A DNA stretch of 64,000 nucleotides from positions 39,232 to 103,231 of the forward strand of contig NZ_RHHM01000016.1 of assembly GCF_003846135.1 (NCBI RefSeq), written 5' to 3'. Below, in pieces: positions 25,481 to 35,587 of the stretch. A program made the position numbers and the translations under genes. Below the pieces are notes generated by a model, which saw only the letters and a program-made list of their open reading frames with translations, made no database searches and was not told the DNA's origin. Source of the DNA: Erwinia psidii (GTDB lineage Bacteria; Pseudomonadota; Gammaproteobacteria; Enterobacterales; Enterobacteriaceae). The stretch's first letter is position 1; each line of letters opens with the position of its first letter.

Positions 25481-25889
25481 CCTTGACCGCGCGCTGGTGA
25501 TTGAACAGCGTAGCCATGCTTTTCCCTGGAGTGAAAAAACGCTGGCCAGTAATCAGGGGGAGCGCTATCTCAATTACCGGCTGGAAGTGGGTGACAGAAT
25601 GGTGGCATTTGCCATCACTCAGGTAGTACTTGATGAGGCCACCCTGTTTAATCTGGCGGTTGACCCGGATTTTCAGCGGCGGGGTCTTGGACGGGAACTG
25701 TTGCAGTTTTTAATTAATGCACTCGCCGCGCGCGGTATCCAGACGCTGTGGCTGGAAGTGCGCGCGTCTAACCGTCCGGCGATTGCACTGTATGAGCAGC
25801 TGGACTTCAATGAAGTGTCGGTTCGTCGCAACTATTATCCTGCGACTACCGGTAAGGAAGATGCCATTATCATGGCGCTGACGCTTTGA
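25449..25889 (+). CDS. rimI: Ribosomal protein S18 alanine N-acetyltransferase RimI
   Basis: A 146-residue GNAT acetyltransferase. It has HAFPWSEKTL near the N-terminus, the acetyl-CoA loop QRRGLGRELL and the ASNRPAIALYEQLDF helix typical of RimI. It acetylates the N-terminal alanine of S18. ATG 25449 matches family length (E. coli 148); the gene begins inside the 3' end of holD. Confidence 0.95.
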   Translation: MNQISLLTTNDLDRALVIEQRSHAFPWSEKTLASNQGERYLNYRLEVGDRMVAFAITQVVLDEATLFNLAVDPDFQRRGLGRELLQFLINALAARGIQTLWLEVRASNRPAIALYEQLDFNEVSVRRNYYPATTGKEDAIIMALTL

Positions 25890-25940
25890 GATAACCCCGA
25901 CCGCATCCTGCGGCGTTCACTGACAAAGGCCGTGCTGTAG

Positions 25941-26621
25941 ATGTTAAAAGACTTTGACTGGATTTTATTCGACGCTGACGACACGCTGTTTCATTTTGAT
26001 GCGCTGGCTGGTTTACAGCGTCTTTTCCGACAGTATGGTGTGGTATTTACCGCCGTGGATTTTGAGGAATATCAGTCGGTTAACAAACCACTGTGGGTGG
26101 AGTATCAGAACGGTACCATCACCGCTCAACAGTTACAGTCTCAACGTTTTGTCGCCTGGGCTGGAAAACTGGGGGTCACGCCCGGTGAGCTGAATGCGGG
26201 CTATCTGGCGGCAATGGCTGACGTCTGCGTGCCGCTGGCGGGAGCGGTGAACTTACTTAACGCGCTACAGGGCAGGGTGAAGATGGGGATTATCACCAAT
26301 GGTTTTACCGCGCTACAGCAGGCCCGGCTGCAACGCACCGGTCTGTTGACGTATTTTGATCTGCTGGTGATTTCTGAACAGGTCGGGTATGCCAAACCGC
26401 ACCCGGCTATCTTTGACCACGCCCTGGAAAAAATGGGCAAGCCGGCGCGAACACGCGTGCTGATGGTCGGTGATAATCCTGACTCAGATATTCTTGGCGG
26501 TGTCAGAGCCGGATTAGCCACCTGCTGGTTGAACAGTGAACAACGTCCCGCACCTGTGGATATCCATCCCACCTGGCAGATTAAGAACCTTCTGGAGCTG
26601 CAAGAGATTCTCATCTCTTAA
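25941..26621 (+). CDS. yjjG: Pyrimidine 5'-nucleotidase YjjG
   Basis: A 226-residue HAD-superfamily phosphatase with motif [12 protein letters not shown], motif II IITNGF, motif III Lys in YAKPHPAIF and motif [12 protein letters not shown]. coli YjjG is a dUMP/dTMP/UMP nucleotidase that removes non-canonical pyrimidine nucleotides. It follows rimI by about 50 bp, in the E. coli order. In E. coli prfC comes next; here the T6SS locus does. Confidence 0.94.
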   Translation: MLKDFDWILFDADDTLFHFDALAGLQRLFRQYGVVFTAVDFEEYQSVNKPLWVEYQNGTITAQQLQSQRFVAWAGKLGVTPGELNAGYLAAMADVCVPLAGAVNLLNALQGRVKMGIITNGFTALQQARLQRTGLLTYFDLLVISEQVGYAKPHPAIFDHALEKMGKPARTRVLMVGDNPDSDILGGVRAGLATCWLNSEQRPAPVDIHPTWQIKNLLELQEILIS

Positions 26622-27570
26622 GTTTGCCTTTTTCAGATTTTTATCTGTCAATATCGCAGTGGTTACATTTTGTGTGAGCCACTGCGCTATAAAATATCTC
26701 TGTAACGATATTTTCTTCTTAAAACTCATAAAACAAAAAAAACACCGACGTTTTTCGGCCTGAACAGGGCCATTCCACGCTTCATTCATATAACATTTTG
26801 TTATTTAAATTTTAATAAAATTACATTCTCAAGAATAATAATCACAAAATTTAACCATATGACTAAGATTAATCCTGGATGAGCTGGGCCATTCAGAGTG
26901 AATTTACCTTATTTCTATCACATAAGAAATTTTGAACAATTAAGGCAATACCACGAATCGTTGAATAATTGGAAGGGTGCTGTAAACTTGCCGAAAATTT
27001 CATATTAAACTGTAACCTGAGTTACGGGCTTAGTGCTTCAGCGCTGGCTCGTGCGGTAGCTATGGTAAATCATCTCTATATAAATTATTGTTTTTATTAA
27101 TAATTTTATTTGGTTTTGCCTCTGATTAAGATCCTGATATTGTTTGGCGACAGGCTGAAGTCCGACGGTTTTTTGGGATTTTTTTCAGATTCTTTAACGC
27201 GCTGCGAGCGGGTAAAGGCGGCGGTTGAGGTGGTTTTGGTGAAGTTTTGGTCGATGGTGGGAATTTTTTCCGATCGCAGTGCTTTACTAACCCCCGACTA
27301 CCTATCGCCGGCAGGACCTCTTTCTGTGGTAATGGGTGGTTTTTTTTCGTGACTGAGCAGTGAAGCGCGCCTTCGGCCGCGATGTGCTGATGAATGGTGT
27401 CACCGGTTACTTGTAACTGGTGCGACCATTCTTTCCCATTGCCCCTGCATACCTTCCTGTTGCGTGCCGACGACCGGCTGACTTCGCTGCCGGTCAGGAC
27501 ATCTCTTTGCTTGGTCACACGTCTCCAGACCATTTTGTGTCTTTATTTTTGATAAAACTTCATGAGGATC
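26622..27570. other. Intergenic region between yjjG and the T6SS locus
   Basis: About 950 bp, AT-rich at first. It has an inverted repeat GCAGTGG (26656–26662)/CCACTGC (26679–26685) downstream of yjjG and no frame I would call a gene. The T6SS promoter must be in the right half, but I see no convincing sigma-70 or sigma-54 site. The switch from core genes to T6SS lies here. Confidence 0.5.
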
Positions 27571-28071
27571 ATGGTGAAAACTCGAATCGCATTAAGCCTG
27601 CTTTTTGTTTTAACAGTTGCCGGATGTAAGGCGCCCCCCGTTCCGGTAACGGATGACACCATCGTGTCCAGCACCGTTGACGGCGTGAAACTGACTTACC
27701 GCCGCGCGATACAGCCGCCTGCGTCTTTCACTCCGGTGAATGAAGAGTACCGTGCGCTGTACAACGCCTCCGTGATGACCCGTCCTGACTTTGGTGGCAA
27801 GGTCGTCATTCATCTGGAAAACGGCAAGCCTTACACGGTACTCGGCACGGTTGAGAACAACTGGTTTGCACTGGCGGAGCAGGGACAGGAGCAGCTGGTG
27901 GGTTACGTGCCGCTGCGTGCGTTGGTGAAAAGCGATCTTTACGACCAGACGGTGAAAGCAGACTCACGTCGTAAACGTGTTCGCGCCAGCGCGAAAAAAA
28001 CCTGCGTTGCAGTCGATGGCGACAACAAAGCCTGCCAGAACAGCAATAACGGAACCTGGATCATCAACTGA
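27571..28071 (+). CDS. SH3-like lipoprotein at the head of the T6SS locus
   Basis: A 166-residue exported protein with a short signal peptide and lipobox (LTVAGC). The middle (PDFGGKVVIHLENGKPYTVLGTVENNWFALAEQGQEQLVGYVP) is an SH3b-like beta barrel. The tail is basic (DSRRKRVRASAKKTC) with conserved Cys residues. ATG 27571 is preferred to 27562 since GAGGA lies just upstream of it. It precedes tssJ in the same orientation and is probably co-transcribed. Its role is unknown; an outer-membrane or peptidoglycan link for the T6SS complex is an inference. Confidence 0.75.
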   Translation: MVKTRIALSLLFVLTVAGCKAPPVPVTDDTIVSSTVDGVKLTYRRAIQPPASFTPVNEEYRALYNASVMTRPDFGGKVVIHLENGKPYTVLGTVENNWFALAEQGQEQLVGYVPLRALVKSDLYDQTVKADSRRKRVRASAKKTCVAVDGDNKACQNSNNGTWIIN

Positions 28072-28095
28072 TAACGCGCTAATGGCCGCATCAAT

Positions 28096-28602
28096 ATGAA
28101 CAGATATCGCCTACTGCGCCTGAGTGTTCAGGCGCTTTTCCTGATGGTATTTACCCTGCTTTCAGGTTGCAGTTCTTCTTCTCACAGCGTCCCCACACAC
28201 TACAGCCTGGTTTTTCGGGCTCATCCGCAGGTCAATGATGCCGCGCCGCTCAAGGTACGTGTATTGTTGCTCAAATCGGACGCCGACTTCATGTCGGCTG
28301 ATTTCTATTCATTGCAGAATAATGCTGCCGGATTACTGGGTGGCAACCTGCTGAACAGCGATCAGTTCTTCCTGATGCCGGGACAGCTCAACAAAGCCCT
28401 GAAGGGACAAACCACACCCGACGCGCGCTATATCGGGATCCTTGCTGAATATCAGTCTCTCGATGGTAAAAAGTGGCGACTTTCCCTGCCGCTGCCCGTC
28501 CCTGATGAAGGCCATTTTTATCAAATCTGGCACAGCTCATCAGAAGAACTGAAAGCCGACATTATTGCGGATATCAGCGGACTACGCGCCGTCAGCGAAT
28601 GA
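28096..28602 (+). CDS. tssJ: T6SS outer-membrane lipoprotein TssJ
   Basis: A 168-residue lipoprotein with lipobox LLSGCSSSS, then the TssJ beta-sandwich (HYSLVFRAHPQVNDAAPLKVRVLLLK, then RYIGILAEYQSLDGKKWRLSL). TssJ anchors the TssJLM membrane complex to the outer membrane. It begins 24 bp after the SH3-like gene and lies just upstream of tssK. Confidence 0.93.
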   Translation: MNRYRLLRLSVQALFLMVFTLLSGCSSSSHSVPTHYSLVFRAHPQVNDAAPLKVRVLLLKSDADFMSADFYSLQNNAAGLLGGNLLNSDQFFLMPGQLNKALKGQTTPDARYIGILAEYQSLDGKKWRLSLPLPVPDEGHFYQIWHSSSEELKADIIADISGLRAVSE

Positions 28603-28627
28603 TTCCAGCCTGAAAACGGAAGCCATT

Positions 28628-29971
28628 ATGAATAAAGCAGAAAAAGTGGTCTGGACCGAGGGCATGTTTCTGCGCCCGCACCATTTCCAGCAGTCAGAAA
28701 GCTACCAGCAGAGCCAGCTACGCAACTGGGGAATGGCCATGCGCCCCTGGCTCTGGGGCTTTCTGGACTATGAACTTGACGAAGCCATGCTACGTCAGGG
28801 AAAAATTGCCCTCAGCTCGGCCAGTGGTCTGCTGCCTGATGGCACCTTTTTCTCGTTCCGCGATGCGCGTAACGCGCCGGCACCGCTGGCGGTACCGGAC
28901 AGCCAGGCCAATGGAAAAGTGGTGCTGGCGCTCCCTGCAAGGCGTAACGGACGTGAAGAAGTTATCTTCAGTGACGCCGCCGATTCGCTGGCCCGCTATA
29001 TTACTTACGAGCAGGAAGTGGATGATTTTAATGCACTTTCCGTTGGTCCCGCACCGCTACAGTTTGGCAGGTTGCGCCTGCGTCTGATGCTGGAAAGCGA
29101 GCTATCCGCCGAATGGACAGCGATGGCGGTGGTGAAAGTGATGGAAAAACGTAGCGACAACCAGCTACGTCTGGACACTGGCTACATCCCACCGATGCTG
29201 AATGCAATTGCCCATCCTCAGCTGTATGACTACCTGAATGACATGCTTGGTTTGCTGGAGCAGCGTAGCCAGCAGATCGGCCAGCGCCTGCAACAGCCAG
29301 GCCGCTTTAACACCGCCGATATGACGGATTTTATGTTGCTGGCACTGATTAACCACCACGTTGGGCACGTCAGCCATCTGAAGAATGTGCCGTTGCTGCA
29401 CCCTGAACAACTGTTTTCCACCTGGCTGGCGTTTGCCAGTGAACTGACCACCTACACGCCGCAGCGCTTCCCGGATGGGAACCTGCCGGTGTATGACCAT
29501 GACGAGCTGGCCTGGTGCTTCGGCAAACTGATGCTGTTGCTACGCCAGGGACTGTCTCAGGTGCTGGAAGAGAACGCCATTCAACTGCCGCTGACCGAAC
29601 GCTCGCACGGCCTCAATGTGGCCACCGTGCCAGAGACATCAATGGTGCGCGAGTTTGGCTTTGTGCTGGCCGTGCGTGCCAACGTGCCTGGCGACGCATT
29701 GCAGACCCACTTCCCGGCACAGATGAAAGTCGCACCGGTAACCAAAATCCGCGACCTGGTACAGTTACAGCTACCGGGCATGGTGCTGCGTGCCATGCCG
29801 GTTGCACCGCCGCAAATTCCCTGGCATGCCGGTTACAGCTATTTCGAATTAGAGAAGGGCAGTGAACTGTGGCATGAGATGGAAAAGTCCGGCACCTTCG
29901 CACTTCATCTGGCCGGTGATTTCCCCGGACTGGCGATGGAGTTCTGGGCCATTCGTAGTCACTCAGCCTGA
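28628..29971 (+). CDS. tssK: T6SS baseplate protein TssK
   Basis: A 447-residue protein starting with KVVWTEGMFLRPHHFQQSE, the most conserved TssK segment, and ending near FPGLAMEFWAIR. It connects the baseplate wedges to the TssL/TssM membrane complex. ATG 28628 is chosen over an upstream in-frame codon because of this N-terminal homology. It forms an operon with tssJ, tssL and tssM. Confidence 0.96.
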   Translation: MNKAEKVVWTEGMFLRPHHFQQSESYQQSQLRNWGMAMRPWLWGFLDYELDEAMLRQGKIALSSASGLLPDGTFFSFRDARNAPAPLAVPDSQANGKVVLALPARRNGREEVIFSDAADSLARYITYEQEVDDFNALSVGPAPLQFGRLRLRLMLESELSAEWTAMAVVKVMEKRSDNQLRLDTGYIPPMLNAIAHPQLYDYLNDMLGLLEQRSQQIGQRLQQPGRFNTADMTDFMLLALINHHVGHVSHLKNVPLLHPEQLFSTWLAFASELTTYTPQRFPDGNLPVYDHDELAWCFGKLMLLLRQGLSQVLEENAIQLPLTERSHGLNVATVPETSMVREFGFVLAVRANVPGDALQTHFPAQMKVAPVTKIRDLVQLQLPGMVLRAMPVAPPQIPWHAGYSYFELEKGSELWHEMEKSGTFALHLAGDFPGLAMEFWAIRSHSA

Positions 29972-29988
29972 CGCAGGGAGCAGGGATC

Positions 29989-31224
29989 ATGCAGGAACGA
30001 CAGGCCACCCCCCAGGGTGACATCTTTTCAGGTGCCAGCAATAATAACCCGCTGGTTGCGGCGGCAAACGCCTTACTCAACGCGATTCCCCAGATCCGCC
30101 ATTCGGTCACCCATGCCGATCCGGGCGGGCTGCGTCAGCGGCTGATCGATGAAATTCGCCAGTTCGAAATGAACTGCCAGCGTGCCGGTCTGCCCTATGA
30201 AGTGATTATTGGTGCGCGCTACTGTCTGTGCACCGCGCTGGACGAAGCGGCGGCGCTCACCCCCTGGGGCAGCCGTGGCGTCTGGCCAGGACAAGGGCTG
30301 CTGGTCACCTTCCATAACGAAACCTGGGGGGGCGAAAAATTCTTCCAGCTGCTGGCCAAGCTGTCACAAAACCCGCGTGAGCAGATTGTTCTGCTGGAAC
30401 TGATTAACTACTGCTTACAGCTTGGTTTTGAAGGGCGCTACCGCGTGCTGGACAACGGGCGCTCGCAGCTGGAAACCATCAAGCAGCGTCTGTTACAGAT
30501 GATCCGCTCCGTGCGTGGCGGCTATCCACCGCCGCTTTCTCCCCATCCCGAAGACCATCCTGTTACGCGAAAACTGTGGCGTCCGGTGGTGCCACTGTGG
30601 GCCTGCACTGCGCTGGTCGGTTTCCTCGCCTGTCTGTTTTATATCCTGCTCAACTGGCGGCTGGGCGATGCCACCAGTCCGGTGCTGGCGTCAGTCTGGC
30701 AGATGCCTCTGCCGGAAGTGACCATCCATAACCCAGCGCCCCCCCCGCCCGCCGCGCTCAACCTGAAAGGGTTCCTGCGTCCTGAGATCGAACAGGGGCT
30801 GGTCTCGGTGAAAGACGAAGCGGATCAAAGCGTGGTGACGCTGAAAGGCGATGGTCTGTTTACCTCCGGCTCCACCGCCGTGCGGGGGCGCTATGAAGAG
30901 GTACTCGACCGCGTGGCACAGGCGATGAACAACGTCAGTGGCCGCATTCTGGTGATTGGCTACAGCGATAACGTGCCGATCCGCAGTGCGCGCTTCGCGT
31001 CTAACTACGAGCTTTCTCTGGCGCGCGCCCAGTCGGTGCAGGAGCGTCTGCAACAGCATCTCAGCCAGCCGCAGCGGGTAAAAGCCGAAGGCCGTGGGGA
31101 AAGCAACCCGCTGGTACCAAACACCAGTGCAGAAAATCGCGCACGCAACCGCCGTGTTGACATCACGCTGTTGGTTTCCCCGCAGAACACCCGCGCGGAA
31201 CTGAATGTGCAGCAAGGAAATTAA
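29989..31224 (+). CDS. tssL: T6SS inner-membrane protein TssL with OmpA domain
   Basis: A 411-residue protein. Residues 20–180 are the cytoplasmic DotU-like domain (NPLVAAANALLNAIPQIR, then ARYCLCTALDEAAALTPWG). One membrane helix lies at about 203–223. The periplasmic C-terminus (about 285–405) is an OmpA-like peptidoglycan-binding domain (VIGYSDNVPIRSARFASNYELSLARA, then NRRVDITLL). This fused form is the 'evolved' TssL of many proteobacteria and removes the need for a separate peptidoglycan anchor. It ends 3 bp before tssM. Confidence 0.95.
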   Translation: MQERQATPQGDIFSGASNNNPLVAAANALLNAIPQIRHSVTHADPGGLRQRLIDEIRQFEMNCQRAGLPYEVIIGARYCLCTALDEAAALTPWGSRGVWPGQGLLVTFHNETWGGEKFFQLLAKLSQNPREQIVLLELINYCLQLGFEGRYRVLDNGRSQLETIKQRLLQMIRSVRGGYPPPLSPHPEDHPVTRKLWRPVVPLWACTALVGFLACLFYILLNWRLGDATSPVLASVWQMPLPEVTIHNPAPPPPAALNLKGFLRPEIEQGLVSVKDEADQSVVTLKGDGLFTSGSTAVRGRYEEVLDRVAQAMNNVSGRILVIGYSDNVPIRSARFASNYELSLARAQSVQERLQQHLSQPQRVKAEGRGESNPLVPNTSAENRARNRRVDITLLVSPQNTRAELNVQQGN

Positions 31225-31227
31225 CGG

Positions 31228-34200
31228 ATGATGAATATTCTCTTTGCCATCATGACCAACCGGCTGCTATGGGGCTTTGTCGGGATCACCGCGCTTTCTT
31301 TCATCATCTGGGTGATTGGGCCAGTATTCTCGATTGTTGACTCCCGTCCGCTGGAGCCGGAAGTAAACCGCCAGATCAGTATCGCGCTGCTTTATATCGC
31401 CTGGGGACTGAGCAATCTGGTGCCTCGTCTGTATAACGCCTGGCTGAACCGCAAACTGATGGGCAGTCTGAAGAATGCCCCGGAAGAGAGCGGCGACAAC
31501 GATCGTAAGCGGCTGACCAGCGAAGATCGCGTGCTGTCCGAGCGCTTCACCGAGGCGGCAGAGATGCTGAAAAAAGCGCATTTCAGCCGCTCCGGTAATC
31601 ACCGCTGGACGCAGCGCTTCAGCCGTCAGTACCTGTATCAGCTTCCCTGGTATGTGATTATTGGTGCGCCTGGCGCCGGTAAAACCACCGCGCTGGTCAA
31701 TTCCGGGTTGCAGTTTCCGCTGGCTGAACGCTTTGGTAAAGCCGCCCTGAGAGGGATCGGCGGTACGCGTAACTGCGACTGGTGGTTCACCAATGAAGCG
31801 GTGCTGCTGGACACGGCCGGCCGCTATACCACTCAGGAAAGTGAACAGCAGCAGGACGCGGGCGAGTGGAACAACTTTGTCGGACTGCTGCGTAAATACC
31901 GTGGCCGCCAGCCGATCAATGGGGTCATTATCACCGTCAGCGTTTCTGATTTGTTGACCCAATCAGCGGAGGCGTCCCGTCAGCAGGCGCTTTCCCTGCG
32001 TCAGCGACTGACCGAGCTACACGAACAGCTTGGTATTCGCTTCCCGGTTTACGTGCTGGTGACGAAAACCGATTTGCTGAAGGGATTCCGCGCGTACTTC
32101 GCCAAATTCGATAAAGCACAGCGCGATCAGGTATGGGGCTTCACCTTTCCTTGGGAGCGTTCGAAACAGGCGGATTTCGATCTGCAAAGCGCTTTCACTC
32201 AGGAATATGCCCTGCTGCAACAGCGTCTGGATGCAGGGCTGCCGGATACGCTGCTTCAGGAAAGCGATGCCAAAGCCCGTGCGGAAAGCTTCCTGTTTCC
32301 ACAGGAGTTTGCCGCCTTGCGTCCCTTGCTGACTGACTATCTGGACACGGTGTTTGCCCGCTCCAACTTTGAAACCCAGTTCTCGCCGCGCGGTATTTAC
32401 TTTGCCAGTGGCACCCAGGAAGGGCTGCCGTTCGACCGCGTAATGGGCGAGCTGAGCCGGGCGCTGCAACTGCCGCAGGATCAAGGCAGCCAGAGCGGTG
32501 CTTGGGACAATGTGAGTAAAGAAGCGCCTGTTCCGGGTAATAAAGGCCAGAGCTTCTTCCTGAAGGATCTGCTGCTCAATGTCATCTTCCAGGAGGCCGG
32601 GCTGGCGGGCAGCAACCGCTGGTGGGAGTTCCGTAACCGTGCGGTGCTCTGGTCGGGTTATGTGGCGCTGGCCGTGGCGCTGGTCATCGCTGGTTTGCTG
32701 TGGATAACCAGCTTCAGCAACAACAAAAGCTACCTGGCCTATGTGCAGGGCAAAGTGCCAAAAGTGACCGCGCTGAGCCGGTCGTTACAGGCCAGTAACC
32801 TGACCGATCTTTATGCCTTGCTGCCCTTTCTGAACGGCGTGCTTTCCCTGCCGGAGAGCGACGATTTTGATATTAACGATCCGCCGGTGACCCGCCGGAT
32901 GGGGCTGTATCGTGGGGGAGAAGTAAGCGACGCCAGCATGACGCTGTACCAGAAATCCCTCAAACAGCTACTGATGCCGCAGGTGGCGATGCTTATCACC
33001 ACCTGGTTGCGTAACGATAACGGTAGCGATGCGGACTACAGCTATGAGGCGCTGAAAGCCTATCAGATGCTCTACCAGCCGAAGCATTACGACGGTAAGT
33101 TCCTGCACGCGTGGGTGATGTTGAATATTCAGCGCAACCAGCCGCAGAATGTCACCTCGGCGCAGATCAAGCAGCTGGACTGGCACCTGATGCAGTTGCT
33201 GGAAACACAGATCCAGGCCTCGCCGTATGCCGTGGATGACACGCTGGTAAAGCGCGAGCAGGCGCTGATTAATCAGATGCCGCTGTCACAGCGCGTTTAC
33301 GGACGCCTGAAGCGCCTGCTGGAACGTGATGACAGCCTGAAGCCGGTCTCTCTGGCATCGCTGGGCGGGCCACAGAGCGAGCTGGTGTTCTCGCGCAAAA
33401 GCGGTAAATCCATTGGTGACGGTATTTCGGGGCTGTTCACCCCGGAAGGCTACTGGGGCAGCTTTGACCGGAATATCGAGGCGGTAACGGCATCACTGCA
33501 TGATGATGACCAGTGGGTGCTGGGTGGGCAGGCGCAGAGTGAAAACAAACAGCAGACTGACCTTGCGGTGCGCCAGCGCTATATGGCGGACTACATGCGC
33601 GAGTGGGATGCACTGTTGCAGGATATTACGCTGAACAGCAGTGCCGATCTCTCCCAACGTATCAACGCGGCGCGGCTGCTCTCCAGCAGCAACTCGCCGT
33701 TGCGTAAGCTGGTTATTAACCTCAGCCATTACCTGGTGCTGGATAAAGCGGTTGCGGGGGATGAAAAAGCGCAGGACAAAAAAGAGAATGCGTCTGACAG
33801 CAGCGCCAGCAGTACGCTGCAGGTACTGTTCCACTCCAGCCAGGCCGCCACGGCGGCAAGCCAGCAGCAGCAAACGCCTGAGCAGTCAGTAACCGCTCAC
33901 TTCGCTCCGGTGATCGAACTGGCCCAGCCGCTGGACAAAGGTGGAAAAACCATCGCCTTTGATGATTTTCTTAAGCAAATCGACGATCTCTATCGCTATC
34001 TGACGGCGGTACAGGATGCGGCGAACAGTGGGATGCCACCACCGGCGGGGGATTCCATCAGCCGCCTGCAGGCCAGCGCCGGACGTCTGCCCGGCTCGCT
34101 GCAAAACATGTTCACCAGCATGGCGGTGGGTGCCAGCAGCGATACGCGCCAGCGCGATCTCGACAACGTGCGCAAGCGTATTAACGTTGAAGTAGGTAGC

Positions 34201-34851
34201 TTCTGCCGCCAGGCGATTGCCGGTCGCTATCCGCTTTCCCGCGCGGGTCGTTCAGAAGTCACACCGGACGACCTCGCCCGCATGTTTGCCCCCGGCACCG
34301 GTCTGATGGACAGTTTCTTTCGCGACAATCTGGCTAACAAGGTGGATACCACCCAGGCCAACTGGCGTTTCACGCCGGGCATTGATGGCAAAACCTTACC
34401 CGGTGGCGAGAGCGTGCTGCGTCCTTTCCAGCAGGCACAAAACATTCGGGATGCGTTCTTTGCCAACGGTGCGACCACGCCTTCATTTCGCGTCACCGTG
34501 CGCACCCAGCAGATGGACAACGACATCCTGACCATGACGCTGGACGTCGACGGTCAGCAGTTGCACTACAGCCACGGTCCGCAGGCGGTGCAGTTGGTCA
34601 GCTGGCCCGGACCGGGTGGAACCAGCCAGGTAAGGATGCAACTGGGGCTGGCCAGTGGGACCAGCGCGACGCTGGTCACTAACGGTGCCTGGGCGCTGAA
34701 CCGTTTCTTCGATCGGGCACAGCTTTCGCAGGGCAGCAGTGGCCTCAGCCGCCTGGCCACCTTTAATGTCAACGGCCACCGTGTGACGCTGGAGTTCACG
34801 CCCAACAGTATCCGTAATCCATTCCAGCTTCCCGGGTTCTCATGCCCGTAA
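31228..34851 (+). CDS. tssM: T6SS membrane complex protein TssM (IcmF)
   Basis: A 1207-residue inner-membrane protein with two N-terminal helices (about 12–33 and 46–66), a GTPase-like cytoplasmic domain with Walker A GAPGAGKTT at 146–154, a third helix near 470–495 and a long periplasmic region that ends in a beta domain contacting TssJ. With TssJ and TssL it forms the trans-envelope channel. Tandem ATG codons (31228, 31231) leave the exact start open. Length is normal for the family. Confidence 0.96.
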   Translation: MMNILFAIMTNRLLWGFVGITALSFIIWVIGPVFSIVDSRPLEPEVNRQISIALLYIAWGLSNLVPRLYNAWLNRKLMGSLKNAPEESGDNDRKRLTSEDRVLSERFTEAAEMLKKAHFSRSGNHRWTQRFSRQYLYQLPWYVIIGAPGAGKTTALVNSGLQFPLAERFGKAALRGIGGTRNCDWWFTNEAVLLDTAGRYTTQESEQQQDAGEWNNFVGLLRKYRGRQPINGVIITVSVSDLLTQSAEASRQQALSLRQRLTELHEQLGIRFPVYVLVTKTDLLKGFRAYFAKFDKAQRDQVWGFTFPWERSKQADFDLQSAFTQEYALLQQRLDAGLPDTLLQESDAKARAESFLFPQEFAALRPLLTDYLDTVFARSNFETQFSPRGIYFASGTQEGLPFDRVMGELSRALQLPQDQGSQSGAWDNVSKEAPVPGNKGQSFFLKDLLLNVIFQEAGLAGSNRWWEFRNRAVLWSGYVALAVALVIAGLLWITSFSNNKSYLAYVQGKVPKVTALSRSLQASNLTDLYALLPFLNGVLSLPESDDFDINDPPVTRRMGLYRGGEVSDASMTLYQKSLKQLLMPQVAMLITTWLRNDNGSDADYSYEALKAYQMLYQPKHYDGKFLHAWVMLNIQRNQPQNVTSAQIKQLDWHLMQLLETQIQASPYAVDDTLVKREQALINQMPLSQRVYGRLKRLLERDDSLKPVSLASLGGPQSELVFSRKSGKSIGDGISGLFTPEGYWGSFDRNIEAVTASLHDDDQWVLGGQAQSENKQQTDLAVRQRYMADYMREWDALLQDITLNSSADLSQRINAARLLSSSNSPLRKLVINLSHYLVLDKAVAGDEKAQDKKENASDSSASSTLQVLFHSSQAATAASQQQQTPEQSVTAHFAPVIELAQPLDKGGKTIAFDDFLKQIDDLYRYLTAVQDAANSGMPPPAGDSISRLQASAGRLPGSLQNMFTSMAVGASSDTRQRDLDNVRKRINVEVGSFCRQAIAGRYPLSRAGRSEVTPDDLARMFAPGTGLMDSFFRDNLANKVDTTQANWRFTPGIDGKTLPGGESVLRPFQQAQNIRDAFFANGATTPSFRVTVRTQQMDNDILTMTLDVDGQQLHYSHGPQAVQLVSWPGPGGTSQVRMQLGLASGTSATLVTNGAWALNRFFDRAQLSQGSSGLSRLATFNVNGHRVTLEFTPNSIRNPFQLPGFSCP

Positions 34852-34861
34852 CCGCAAGGAA

Positions 34862-35572
34862 ATGATGATGAGCCAGACACCTGCGATTGGCTGGTACGGC
34901 AAATTGCCCAGTGCCGGTGATTTTCTCAAGCGACGCTTTCCTGAAACGCTGTGGCAGCAGTGGACCCAGTGGTTTCAGGTGGGACTGATGAACTGGCAAA
35001 AAAATCCTGAGCAGCGCCCGGAAGGCGAAAGGCAGTTCGGCAACGCCCCGGTGTGGAATTTTGTGGTGCCGCCCATGTTGGGCAGCCAGCTGGTGCAGAT
35101 GGGCTGCCTGCTGCCGGCGCGTGACAGCGTGGGGCGGCAATATCCGGTATGCGCCCTGGTGACCTTTTCACCGCAGAACTGGAGTCAGTCGCGGCTGGCG
35201 ATGGCGGGTGAATGGTATCAGCAGCTGGGCAGGTGCCTGCTGCATGGGGTGCGTAACGGTCACTCCGTCGAACAGCTCGATCGCATGCTACTGAGTATTG
35301 CGCCGCTGCCGCAGCAGGAAGACGCTTGTGGCATTCTGGATGTGATTGGCCACGCTGACCGTCCCTCCACCCTGAGCTGGCAACAGGTGTCGGACTGCTT
35401 CGATCCACAGCAGTACACCAGTTTTTGGTGGACCAATCAGACCGATGGCTACCCGCTGTATACCCACGTACACAGCGGCAACTTCACCGGCCAGCTGTTT
35501 TCGATGCTGTTTGATCCGGCTGCGGGATCAAAGCCCGGACGTCACGGCCTTTACCCTCCCATGTTTGAGTAA
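34862..35572 (+). CDS. tagF: T6SS-associated regulator TagF
   Basis: A 236-residue DUF2094 protein with the conserved IGWYGKLPSAGDFLKRRF start, GRQYPVCALVTF and SFWWTN. In Pseudomonas TagF represses T6SS assembly post-translationally by acting with the FHA protein; kinase signalling relieves it. Three tandem ATGs (34862, 34865, 34868) follow AAGGA; the third is best spaced. It is coded between tssM and tssA. FHA, phosphatase and kinase genes are present later in the locus, so the full control set exists. Confidence 0.93.
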   Translation: MMMSQTPAIGWYGKLPSAGDFLKRRFPETLWQQWTQWFQVGLMNWQKNPEQRPEGERQFGNAPVWNFVVPPMLGSQLVQMGCLLPARDSVGRQYPVCALVTFSPQNWSQSRLAMAGEWYQQLGRCLLHGVRNGHSVEQLDRMLLSIAPLPQQEDACGILDVIGHADRPSTLSWQQVSDCFDPQQYTSFWWTNQTDGYPLYTHVHSGNFTGQLFSMLFDPAAGSKPGRHGLYPPMFE

Positions 35573-35587
35573 CTGAGCATAAACACC

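Noticed and set aside
27045..27061. Sigma-54-like promoter TGGCTCG–TAGCT before the T6SS
   Set aside because: The GG–GC spacing is 11 instead of 10 and the -12 element is poor.
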